A stretch of DNA of 64,000 nucleotides, taken from NCBI RefSeq assembly GCF_003614975.1, contig NZ_QZWI01000001.1, positions 868,001-932,000 on the forward strand, written 5' to 3'. The notes under the pieces were generated by a model, which saw only the letters and a program-made list of their open reading frames with translations, was not told the DNA's origin and searched no databases. This DNA comes from Rahnella bruchi (GTDB lineage Bacteria; Pseudomonadota; Gammaproteobacteria; Enterobacterales; Enterobacteriaceae). This document shows positions 20,615 to 27,690 of this stretch, piece after piece; position 1 is the first letter of the stretch; each line of letters begins with the position of its first letter. A program made the position numbers and the translations under genes.

Positions 20615-20637
20615 GACACCGCCCGCAAAGCGGTGTC
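20615..20637. other. Hairpin between aroM and ppnP
   Basis: GACACCGC (20615-20622) pairs perfectly with GCGGTGTC (20630-20637), loop CCGCAAA. It lies downstream of the aroM stop on the minus strand but has no clear T run, so it may be a weak terminator or RNA-stabilising stem. Confidence 0.45.
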
Positions 20638-20702
20638 ACTGATTTGATTTTAGGGCCGCACAGTGCCATTGTGGATAGCTGTATGCCCCTTCAGTGACAT
20701 CC

Positions 20703-21380
20703 TCAGAGCACCAGCTCCGCCGCCAGTTTGGCCATCAGTACATTCGACAATAACACCGGAATATTCAGATGCTTTTTCAGCACATCTACGTGATGGCGGT
20801 TGAAACCAATGCAGTCGAGTACCACCACTTCCGCACCCTGCTCAGCCAGGCGCATCGCGGCTTCCGTCAGCGCCTGATCGTCAGAAAGGTAAGGACTGGC
20901 GACCGCAAAACACGGCGCTTTGGCTAATTTTCGCCATTTGTTCGCCTGTTCAACGACCTGCGATTCCACCGGCACCACAATACCCGCGCGGTGCTGGCCG
21001 ACCATCGAGCCAATCAGCGGCGGGATAATACGATCCGGTTCGAGAAGCAGGGCATTATTCGCATGCAGATGGTTAAATTCGCCGGTACACAGCAGCAGAA
21101 TAGTCATGCAGCCCAGCGCTTCCAGCACATCAATCTTTTCCTGTAAGCCACGCTCCACCCGCGGCGCGGCCAGAGAAACTTGCGAACCATCCAGCAGACG
21201 CGTGACCAGCACCGCGTCGCCTTCTCCAGGTGCATAGCGCTCTTCAATTTGCTCCGTGCTTAACCCGTCCAGCAGGCCCACATGGGTGACCGACTTGGCC
21301 GGCAGATGCGCCATCAGCAGCGGCATAATGTCGCTGCGTGGTGCCTGTCCGATTGTTAACGTCGCAAAGGATGTCATCAT
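20703..21380 (-). CDS. aroM: AroM family protein
   Basis: A 225-residue protein of the AroM family, whose biochemical role is not established. The N-terminal ATLTIGQAPRSDIMPLL, LLEPDRIIPPL and C-terminal PVLLSNVLMAKLAAEL match remembered E. coli AroM. Two cysteines sit in C98-TGEF and D-C190-IGF, resembling the two-cysteine layout of aspartate/glutamate/hydantoin racemases; this is my inference. The frame opens at 21587, but ATG 21380 or 21377 fits the family start. It begins 4 bases after the DUF1177 gene stop, last in an IclR-OPT-DUF1177-AroM unit, so its name (from co-transcription with aroL in E. coli) probably misleads. Confidence 0.88.
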   Translation of the reverse strand: MMTSFATLTIGQAPRSDIMPLLMAHLPAKSVTHVGLLDGLSTEQIEERYAPGEGDAVLVTRLLDGSQVSLAAPRVERGLQEKIDVLEALGCMTILLLCTGEFNHLHANNALLLEPDRIIPPLIGSMVGQHRAGIVVPVESQVVEQANKWRKLAKAPCFAVASPYLSDDQALTEAAMRLAEQGAEVVVLDCIGFNRHHVDVLKKHLNIPVLLSNVLMAKLAAELVL

Positions 21381-21384
21381 CTGA

Positions 21385-22314
21385 TTATTTCCGGTTTTGC
21401 AGGTGGCGCAAGCTTCCGTACAGCGACAACAGGAGTTGATATTCATCGGCATCAAAGAACTGACAGGTGCCGCGGCCAAACTCTTTCGCAACTTCAACGG
21501 CAAATTTTGCCGCCAGCGCGATATCCACTTCATGACTTGCGCCGGTACCACAGCCCGGCACCACTGATTCCGCCGTAATCGCCACACCGACTACCGGTAC
21601 GCTGGTTGCCGTTGACGGCTGCAGAATGCTGTTCAGGTGATGAACACCGTTACCGTACGGCGTGATGTCCTGTGTGGTGATTGGGAAAGTCACCGCCGGT
21701 TTGCCGCTGGTCATTTCCATGATGCGCAGCAAATCCTCGGAAACACGCAGGATATACCCCTCTTTCACCGTCGGTGAAATGGCGTATCCCTTGTGATTGA
21801 TAATCCGGTTACCTTTGGTGGTATCGACAGACAGAATGGCATCGACGCCCTCCACCACTTCGTTATCGTTCATGGTCACGTCATCAATCGGTGAATCCAT
21901 AAAGTCGACCGGATCGTGCGGTCGGGTGGGCGCGTTCGGGCAAATATGCGTGGTGATAATCACGTCGCCTTCCAGCACGTCGCCCTTGCGTTGCATGTCG
22001 GCCAGCTTCAGTGCGCTGGTCACTGCGGCGATGGCGCCATCGGCATCGGACACCAGGCCTATACGCGTCGGACGCGCCCCAATCCCGCCGAGACGACCTA
22101 TAATTCCGAGGGTTGGCGCAGTGCCGCCGCTGCTCTTACCTTTGCTGCCCGGAATGGTGATGCGGACAAAATCGGTACCGCCCTTCGGGCCGTCAGCACG
22201 GTTGGTGCTGGCGATTATGCCGGGATAACCGGCGAATAAGTCCACAATGTCCTGGCCGCTGACATGCGCACTGTCAATCAGTTCGAATACGGTTAATGTC
22301 TGTTGCAAACTCAT
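21385..22314 (-). CDS. DUF1177 family protein
   Basis: A 309-residue protein matching the pattern I know as DUF1177 (PF06675); no function is established. Visible features are a glycine-rich KGKSSGGTAPTLGIIGRLGG, the segment GLVSDADGAIAAVTSALKLADM, then GDVIITTHICPNAPTRPHDPVDFMDSP, and a C-terminal PGCGTGASHEVDIALAAKFA. The spread of Asp, His and Cys residues would suit a metal-dependent hydrolase, but that is a guess. GTG 22317 is directly before ATG 22314; GAGGA sits 7 bases before the ATG. It lies between an OPT transporter gene and aroM, which suggests it handles the imported compound. Confidence 0.8.
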   Translation of the reverse strand: MSLQQTLTVFELIDSAHVSGQDIVDLFAGYPGIIASTNRADGPKGGTDFVRITIPGSKGKSSGGTAPTLGIIGRLGGIGARPTRIGLVSDADGAIAAVTSALKLADMQRKGDVLEGDVIITTHICPNAPTRPHDPVDFMDSPIDDVTMNDNEVVEGVDAILSVDTTKGNRIINHKGYAISPTVKEGYILRVSEDLLRIMEMTSGKPAVTFPITTQDITPYGNGVHHLNSILQPSTATSVPVVGVAITAESVVPGCGTGASHEVDIALAAKFAVEVAKEFGRGTCQFFDADEYQLLLSLYGSLRHLQNRK

Positions 22315-22447
22315 CACAAAATCCTCTTAAAACCCCGTAACCGGCGTATAAGACGCAGTGGCAAAACGGTCGCGGGCGCTGTTCATCGCGGAACAGTCGG
22401 TGTGTCATGCTGGCTAAAAGTAAGCCCTGGTGTTAGTGCTGTATTCA

Positions 22448-24025
22448 CTACTTTTTGGCGCTGAAAACCGAAGTGAAGAAGCTGTAAAGTGCATCACCGG
22501 CAATAAAACCTGCTGCCAGCACTTCCATTGGCGTGCGCCCTTTTTCACCCCAGATACGAATAATGATAATGCGTAATACGATGCCGCAAACCACGGCCCA
22601 TCCGGCCATGACGCTGTTGATCAGCAAACCAGTGGCGAGCAGTACGCCAAGCTGGCGTTTCGGTCCGCCAATCAGCTGGATCAATGCGCCCGGAATAGCC
22701 CAGATCAATAAGCTGTGCGCGATCCCGGGTTGTGCTCCGGCCTGAATGGTTTTGGCATACACGCGCGCTACCGGCGGCACTAAATCCTGGGCGAAGTAGC
22801 CGTAATGGGCGTACCAGACCACGGGAATGGCGATAATAAAGGCCAGTAAAGCGGCGAATAACTGAATGCGGCGGCCATAAAGTTCAGCACGTAAATCTTT
22901 GCCATAGCCGCGCAGGATGAAACCGGCTTTCAGGTCGAAGCCCATATCGGCAAATGCCGGCCCCGTAGCGGCGGTAAAGCCCGTCAGCACGCACAGCGCC
23001 AGCGGCGGAAAACCAATCAGAATGCCGACAATCAGCGTAATCAGCGCCACGGCAAAGGCGGGGAACCAGCCGGAGTGCATAGCTGCAATCCCGACAATCA
23101 GCTCGTGGAAGAACGCGGCAAACGCGGCGTAAATCACGAACGCAATCAGCATTCCCACCGACATTTCACTATAGAGACCACCGGCCAGCGCCAGCAGTGC
23201 GGCAATCGCGATATAACCGAAAGCACCCAGCCCCAGCGCTTTACGCACCTCTTTTGCCGGCTGGGTAAAGGTGGTTTTGGCGTCGCTACCCTTGGCACGT
23301 ACCACCTGGATAACCTGCAACAGCGAAACCAGCCCCGCGCCGACCATCATGCCGTGCGGAATATACAGCGCGTTCAGATCCAAACCGGCAACTGGCTGGG
23401 CGTAAGCGCGGATAAGCAACCCGATACCGAACATGCTCAGTGCCCAGATATTGCCGATAAATGCCGTACCGAAGGCCGCCATTGGAATTTTGAGCATCGC
23501 ACCCGCCAGCCCGACCACCACACCGGCCACCAGCAGCCATGCCTGACGCCCGCCGTTATCACCGGCTTTAATAGCTTCGGCAGCAGCAACACCCGGTGGC
23601 CACGCATTACTGGCCGGGAAAACTTTGGTATCAAACAGTCGGTAAAGCAGATAGGCATCGAGCAACATCGCCACCGCTACGCCGGTAAACATTGGCATGA
23701 TCAGTTGCGGCTGCCCCATGACATAGGGAATCGCAATCGGCATCAGCAGGCTGTTTGCTGCACCAAATGTCGCAGAGGAAATCACGGTTTGCGCCAGATT
23801 CTGCGTGTGAACTGAACGGTAGCGCTGAAATGCCTTCATCGGAATGCGCGCCAGTAACATGGCAAACAACGCACCGATAATCGACGTGTTAGGCGTAACG
23901 CCTAATGTGGTAATCAGCTGAACTCCGATGATTGCGCCCAAAACAGACAGCAGGATCATCACGATGAGAGTGCCAATATCCTTTAGCGGATTTTCCTTAT
24001 TATTTTTAGCAGGTTGATCTGACAT
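22448..24025 (-). CDS. OPT/YSL-family transporter
   Basis: A 525-residue inner-membrane protein with about 14 hydrophobic segments. It resembles the oligopeptide transporter (OPT) superfamily: NAWPPGVAAAEAIKAGD matches the conserved NxxPPGVAxAE-type region and AGLDLNALYIPHGMMVGAGL follows. Bacterial OPT proteins import small peptides or metal chelates using the proton gradient; the substrate here is unknown. AGGGG precedes ATG 24025. It lies 70 bases after the IclR gene and upstream of DUF1177 and aroM on the same strand. Confidence 0.82.
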   Translation of the reverse strand: MSDQPAKNNKENPLKDIGTLIVMILLSVLGAIIGVQLITTLGVTPNTSIIGALFAMLLARIPMKAFQRYRSVHTQNLAQTVISSATFGAANSLLMPIAIPYVMGQPQLIMPMFTGVAVAMLLDAYLLYRLFDTKVFPASNAWPPGVAAAEAIKAGDNGGRQAWLLVAGVVVGLAGAMLKIPMAAFGTAFIGNIWALSMFGIGLLIRAYAQPVAGLDLNALYIPHGMMVGAGLVSLLQVIQVVRAKGSDAKTTFTQPAKEVRKALGLGAFGYIAIAALLALAGGLYSEMSVGMLIAFVIYAAFAAFFHELIVGIAAMHSGWFPAFAVALITLIVGILIGFPPLALCVLTGFTAATGPAFADMGFDLKAGFILRGYGKDLRAELYGRRIQLFAALLAFIIAIPVVWYAHYGYFAQDLVPPVARVYAKTIQAGAQPGIAHSLLIWAIPGALIQLIGGPKRQLGVLLATGLLINSVMAGWAVVCGIVLRIIIIRIWGEKGRTPMEVLAAGFIAGDALYSFFTSVFSAKK

Positions 24026-24095
24026 AAGGCCCCTGGTGTTGGCAAATGTGAAAACAGCGATTTTCTGGGTCCGTTATTAGTCATTGCCTCTCCGG

Positions 24096-24875
24096 TTAAT
24101 TACCGGCAGGTAAATGCCAATACTCATCACCCAATTTTTCGGCAAGTTGCCGGGTTACAGCAACCAGCCCGTCCCGGATCCCTTCCGGAATTTCTTTTCC
24201 CTGTGCGGGGGATGGAAAAGATAAACACAGCCCCACGATTTCATTGCGATGCTTATTAAAGATGCTGGTGGCTAATGTACTTATTCCCAGCAACGTTTCG
24301 TTATTGGCAAATGACACTCCCGTAAGGCGAACTTCTGCCAGGCGGGATAACAAAACAGCCAGGCTTTCCGGTGCATTCACCGAATGTGCATGGTACTTAC
24401 CGCTATAACGCTGACGGACTTCATCATCGGTATAGCGTGACAAGATGGCCCGACCAATGGCCGTTTCATGCGCTGGCAACAGGCTCCCCGCCGGAGTAAC
24501 CACTTGCAAATAGGTTCTGCCGGGGAACATGCGCATCACCATAATATCCCGCCCTTCCAGCATCGAGATGTAACCGGTGCATTGCGTGAGCTGGCTGAGT
24601 TGCGTCATATAGGGCGACGCTAAATCTACCAGCGGCGCCGATAAATAATGGCTTGAGACGGCCAGTAATAACGCTCCAATCCGATAAAGACGGCTGTCCG
24701 GATCGCGTTCCAGTAACCCTTGCGTTTCCATGGTCATAAGCAAGCGCGAAACCGTGCTTTTCGGTAATTTTAAATTTTCGACAACATCACTGAATGACAA
24801 ACCCGGATGTCCCTGACGGATTTCCTGTTTGGAAAATAACTTCAGCACAGCTGCCGCATTTTCTAATGTAGTCAT
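24096..24875 (-). CDS. IclR-family transcriptional regulator
   Basis: A 259-residue regulator. Residues 1-65 hold the winged helix (SFSDVVENLKLPKSTVSRLLMTMETQGLL, split here over two phrases in the protein), and the rest the IclR effector domain (YISMLEGRDIMVMRM, LPAHETAIGRAILS, TGVSFANNETLLGIS). It is the first gene of the minus-strand set leading to OPT, DUF1177 and aroM, and is likely the local regulator. Palindromes of GTTCC/GGAAC just 5' of its start (24884-24908) are the likely operator, implying autoregulation. Confidence 0.87.
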   Translation of the reverse strand: MTTLENAAAVLKLFSKQEIRQGHPGLSFSDVVENLKLPKSTVSRLLMTMETQGLLERDPDSRLYRIGALLLAVSSHYLSAPLVDLASPYMTQLSQLTQCTGYISMLEGRDIMVMRMFPGRTYLQVVTPAGSLLPAHETAIGRAILSRYTDDEVRQRYSGKYHAHSVNAPESLAVLLSRLAEVRLTGVSFANNETLLGISTLATSIFNKHRNEIVGLCLSFPSPAQGKEIPEGIRDGLVAVTRQLAEKLGDEYWHLPAGN

Positions 24876-24883
24876 AAGGATTA

Positions 24884-24908
24884 GTTCCGATATATGGAAC
24901 AGGGTTCC
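24884..24908. promoter_or_regulatory. Operator-like GTTCC/GGAAC palindromes at the IclR gene
   Basis: GTTCC-GATATAT-GGAAC (24884-24900) overlaps GGAAC-AGG-GTTCC (24896-24908). Such GGAAC/GTTCC palindromes are typical of IclR-family sites. The site begins 9 bases upstream of the IclR start codon, where it would block initiation. Confidence 0.6.
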
Positions 24909-25093
24909 TGTTAAGTTAAATAAAAACTAAGGCTGATACGAGTCAGCGTCAAGCCGTTTATTTTTCACGCAGAAGAAGACAGATAAATGAATATGCTTAA
25001 AGAAATTCCTAAAACCATTCATTCCACAGGGAGGTGGATTTAATGCCGAGTTTTGATGAGGTGACGAAGGTAAAACTCAGCAGATAATTTTGA

Positions 25094-25237
25094 TTAAATA
25101 TTGCGCAAAATATAGAGCGCGATGGAGGCTTCGACAAGAATGATCGTGACTGACCAGATAGCAGGCATCGCTTTCGCGTGCTGGCTGAAGAAATGTCCCA
25201 GGGATTTCATCATGGGTTCCGTTGCAGAGGTGGACAT
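25094..25237 (-). CDS. Possible small membrane protein (47 aa)
   Basis: An open frame for about 47 residues starting MSTSATEPMMKSLGHFFSQH and ending in one hydrophobic helix, AIWSVTIILVEASIALYIL. The amphipathic N-terminus plus single membrane helix is the pattern of bacterial small membrane proteins. The ribosome site is weak; ATG 25210 region (MMKSLG) preceded by GGAAC is an alternative start. In E. coli the aroL-aroM gap holds yaiA (63 residues), which is not similar. The rest of the aroL-IclR gap (24909-25093 and 25238-25365) shows no gene. I do not recognise it. Confidence 0.35.
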   Translation of the reverse strand: MSTSATEPMMKSLGHFFSQHAKAMPAIWSVTIILVEASIALYILRNI

Positions 25238-25365
25238 AAGAATAATAACCTGAGTTATTACTTTACGCCTGCACATTCATCAGCACAATACTTGAACACC
25301 CGTGATATTCATCACGAAAATGGCCCGTTTAATTTACACTTTTCGCGGGGGCGGAATTGTTAGGC

Positions 25366-25393
25366 ATAAAAAAACGAGCCACCAGGGCTCGCT
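25366..25393 (-). terminator. Terminator of aroL
   Basis: CGAGCC (25375-25380) pairs with GGCTCG (25386-25391), loop ACCAG; on the minus strand it is followed by seven T. It lies 20 bases after the aroL stop and separates aroL from the genes toward aroM. Confidence 0.85.
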
Positions 25394-25414
25394 ATCATTC
25401 GTGCTGGCGGGCGT

Positions 25415-25939
25415 TTAGCGCGCGACCGGCAATGCCAGCGTATCGAGAATGGCATTCACCACGCCTGCCGGATCCAACGTACCGTCAACCACATGATGAG
25501 CAGCCTGCTGATACAGAGCTTCGCGCTCATTCAGCACTTCCTTCATTTCTTCGGTGATTGGTTTACCCGTCAGGGTTGGTCGCTGATCTTCCTGCGGAGA
25601 ATCTTCCAGACGATTGGCCAGCGTTGAGGCAGGCGAACGCAGATAAATAACCGTGCCGGCATCACGCATGAAATCACGGTTTTCCTGCGCCAGAACCACA
25701 CCGCCACCGGTCGCGATCACCGTGAAGGGTGCACAAATCGCTTTCAGCGTCTCAGTTTCACGGCGGCGAAAACCTTCCCAGCCTTCACGTTCAACGATAT
25801 CTGCCACGCTCATCCCGGATGTGCTCAGCAATGTCAGATCGGTATCGACAAATTTATAGCCCAGCGCTTTCGCCAGAACGCTGCCGACCGTCGTTTTACC
25901 CGCACCGCGCGCGCCTACCATGAAAATGGGTTGTGTCAT
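25415..25939 (-). CDS. aroL: Shikimate kinase II
   Basis: A 174-residue kinase making shikimate 3-phosphate in aromatic amino acid synthesis. Walker A is GARGAGKTT at residues 8-16; the shikimate-binding DTD and GWEGFRRRE motifs, the GGG loop (ATGGGVVL) and a lid RPTLTG follow. Same length as E. coli AroL. AAGGA lies 8 bases before ATG 25939. A TrpR operator lies upstream at 26045-26062. A terminator directly follows, so unlike E. coli it is not co-transcribed with aroM. Confidence 0.95.
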   Translation of the reverse strand: MTQPIFMVGARGAGKTTVGSVLAKALGYKFVDTDLTLLSTSGMSVADIVEREGWEGFRRRETETLKAICAPFTVIATGGGVVLAQENRDFMRDAGTVIYLRSPASTLANRLEDSPQEDQRPTLTGKPITEEMKEVLNEREALYQQAAHHVVDGTLDPAGVVNAILDTLALPVAR

Positions 25940-26044
25940 TACCGCTATCCTTTATTTCCCGGCAGCCGTTGGCTCGCCTGATGAAAATCCATCATCAATA
26001 TGAAGTTGAACGTTAAAAAATGGTCATTGTACTGGCCTGGCGCT

Positions 26045-26062
26045 GTACTCGCCAAATAGTAC
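26045..26062 (-). promoter_or_regulatory. TrpR operator upstream of aroL
   Basis: GTACT-CGCCAAAT-AGTAC keeps both half sites and the 8-base spacing of the trp operator (GTACT N8 AGTAC). It would overlap a -35-like TTGGCG paired with TACAAT on the minus strand. E. coli aroL is also under TrpR (and TyrR); I saw no clear TyrR box. Confidence 0.75.
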
Positions 26063-26112
26063 AACAAAAAAGCCTCACTGGCAGATTTTTATCATCTGCC
26101 GGTGAAGCTTCT
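26063..26112 (-). terminator. Terminator of the PmtA-like gene
   Basis: A long stem with few mismatches (GCCTCACTGGCAGAT against ATCTGCCGGTGAAGC) has, on the minus strand, a following TTTTTT. It ends the minus-strand methyltransferase gene before the aroL promoter. Confidence 0.75.
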
Positions 26113-26213
26113 GTAGCGTTTTATTTACGCTATCGTGTTCATCATACTGAAAAATCCTTGTCGCGCAAAGGCCTGCGGGCAGCTTTGCGATCCATGTTCC
26201 ATAAGTTGCTGTA

Positions 26214-26792
26214 TCAGCGAGGTTTACAGATATACACCAGCGCCGGTGGAAAATTCTTCACCACACGGATCTTTTTCCAGGTGTAATAGCGTGACAGCAG
26301 TTTCTCCGAAAGATGGCTGTATTGGAACAGGACAAGCACCCCGTCCTTTTCTTTCAGCTGCTGGCGGGTGGCTTGCAAAATCCTCATGCTGGTTCGCACC
26401 GGCATTGACAGCAGCGGCAGACAGGAAAACACCGCGTCATACTGAGTGCTCATATGCTCAGCAGAATGCGCCATCACCTGCAACCGGTGGTCGTCCATTT
26501 GGTTCAGCTTGCGGACAAACGCAGGCTGTATTTCAAATGCCTCAAGTTTTGCATCGGCACGCATCCGGCTGAGTATCCGGCGGGTCAGCACACCGTCGGC
26601 CGCGCCAAGTTCGGCAATATCCAGAGACGTCGCCCAGTCAATCTGGCTGAGCATCGCGTGGCACAACCACGGGGAAGAAGGCATCAGCGTCCCCATCGTC
26701 CTTGGTGAACTAATAAAATTTTGTAAATAGAAAAATTGATTCTGAATCGAAACACCTGTGTTCTTAATTGTCATTATTGCGGCATTCAACAT
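26214..26792 (-). CDS. SAM-dependent methyltransferase, phospholipid N-methyltransferase (PmtA)-like
   Basis: A 192-residue Rossmann-fold methyltransferase. The SAM motif I is LDIAELGAADGVLTRRIL (PmtA proteins usually have ELGxGTG), followed by acidic LEAFEIQPAF and the motif YDAVFSCLPLLSMP, which is characteristic of the PmtA/KsgA-like group. An N-terminal stretch NQFFYLQNFISSPRTMGTLMPS also fits this group. The most likely substrate is a membrane phospholipid head group, but the altered glycine motif and lack of context make that uncertain. AGGAGG lies 8 bases before ATG 26792. A single-gene unit with its own terminator. Confidence 0.75.
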   Translation of the reverse strand: MLNAAIMTIKNTGVSIQNQFFYLQNFISSPRTMGTLMPSSPWLCHAMLSQIDWATSLDIAELGAADGVLTRRILSRMRADAKLEAFEIQPAFVRKLNQMDDHRLQVMAHSAEHMSTQYDAVFSCLPLLSMPVRTSMRILQATRQQLKEKDGVLVLFQYSHLSEKLLSRYYTWKKIRVVKNFPPALVYICKPR

Positions 26793-26936
26793 ATTAACTT
26801 CCTCCTGAGACATAGACCCTTATATAACTCAAAAATTCTTAAGAAATGATTAATAAAGGAAATAATCGTCATAAAGAGGGAAATTAATTAAAACACATGA
26901 GATGATTCCCAAAAGGAACCCCGAAAGAAGAAGAAT

Positions 26937-26969
26937 AAAAAGGCCAATGTCAGATGACATTGGCCTTTT
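26937..26969. terminator. Strong hairpin with A and T flanks
   Basis: AAAAGGCCAATGTCA pairs with TGACATTGGCCTTTT around GA: a near-perfect bidirectional terminator about 60 bases past the stop of the DUF1471 gene. Confidence 0.85.
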
Positions 26970-26991
26970 CGCTACAGGAAAATACTTAATT

Positions 26992-27023
26992 AGATTTTAT
27001 AAAAAAGGTTTTTTATAAAATCT
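26992..27023. repeat. Perfect AT-only inverted repeat
   Basis: AGATTTTATAAAAAA, GG, TTTTTTATAAAATCT: two perfect 15-base arms around a 2-base centre, only 5 bases past the DUF1471 stop. As RNA it forms an AU hairpin; as DNA it could extrude or bind a protein. It precedes the conventional terminator at 26937-26969. Confidence 0.85.
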
Positions 27024-27028
27024 GAATT

Positions 27029-27304
27029 TTATTTATAAAGCTCAACGCTCGCACGATTCAGGCTGGAGTCGCCCGGAGTACCTTGGCCGATCACACGGTA
27101 GTGGGTGGCGCCTTTATCGTTGGCTACCTGGTTCAGCTGGTCACGCATGCTGCCAGGGACGGTATTAGGTGCGCTAACGGAAACAACACCCAGAGACTGG
27201 AAATTACCGCTTTGCGCCTGCATTTCAGAAATTGGCGTAGCAGCAAGAGCTGAGAATGAAGCGACGGTAATAGCGACAGCGGTCATTGCAGGTAAGAGTT
27301 TCAT
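27029..27304 (-). CDS. YdgH/BhsA/McbA-like (DUF1471) periplasmic protein
   Basis: A 91-residue secreted protein. Residues 1-22 are a signal peptide ending SALA-A; the mature part carries the DUF1471 pattern (FQSLGVVSVSA, then ANDKGATHYRVIGQG and a closing ASVELYK). Family members such as BhsA and McbA are small periplasmic or outer-membrane proteins induced by stress and affecting biofilm or permeability; the specific role here is unknown. ATG 27304 follows AAAGG. Single gene with two downstream hairpins. Confidence 0.88.
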   Translation of the reverse strand: MKLLPAMTAVAITVASFSALAATPISEMQAQSGNFQSLGVVSVSAPNTVPGSMRDQLNQVANDKGATHYRVIGQGTPGDSSLNRASVELYK

Positions 27305-27690
27305 AATGCGCACCTTTCTTTCGTTAGTTTCGTTAATTAATGGAGCGGAAGTCATCCGTTGAAATAATTATCGGCGAATCAATGAAAGGCGACGTAATCG
27401 AACGTAAAGAAGTTTAACCTTTGTGGTAAAAATAAGGAGAGAATGAAAGCAAATATTTCAGTACGCGTAACTGATGGAAAAACGGGGATATTTAATGGAG
27501 AAAGTATGGAGAGATTTCAAAGTTATTTAAGAACGGGACAACATTCGCACAAATCGACGCCGCTATGCAATCACTGATATGATTATTTTTTATGAATTTT
27601 CTGTTGCTGTGATCTCCTGCAAGTTCATGGCACAGAGTTCGGGTTCCGCGTGTGCGGAAAACCTTTGCACAATGATGAAAGGGAGTGTTT
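27305..27690. other. Intergenic region between the DUF1471 gene and yedI
   Basis: Nearly 390 AT-rich bases with promoters expected for both divergent genes. It contains one small plus-strand frame (27443-27577) and a hairpin GGTTCCGC/GCGGAA(A)ACC at about 27642-27662 in the yedI leader. Nothing else was recognised. Confidence 0.5.
27443..27577 (+). CDS. Possible small ORF (44 aa)
   Basis: ATG 27443 is preceded by AAGGAGAGA and opens a 44-codon frame with N-terminus MKANISVRVTDGKTG and a His-rich end (GQHSHKS). No signal peptide or membrane helix is seen and I recognise no relative. The good ribosome site is the only support. Confidence 0.22.
   Translation: MKANISVRVTDGKTGIFNGESMERFQSYLRTGQHSHKSTPLCNH

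Noticed and set aside
25094-25276. Small ORF as yaiA
   Set aside because: The position is similar to E. coli yaiA, but the sequence is a membrane helix protein with no resemblance to the soluble YaiA.
26214-26792. rRNA dimethyltransferase KsgA
   Set aside because: It is too short and has the PmtA-type CLPLLSMP motif rather than the KsgA NLPY motif.
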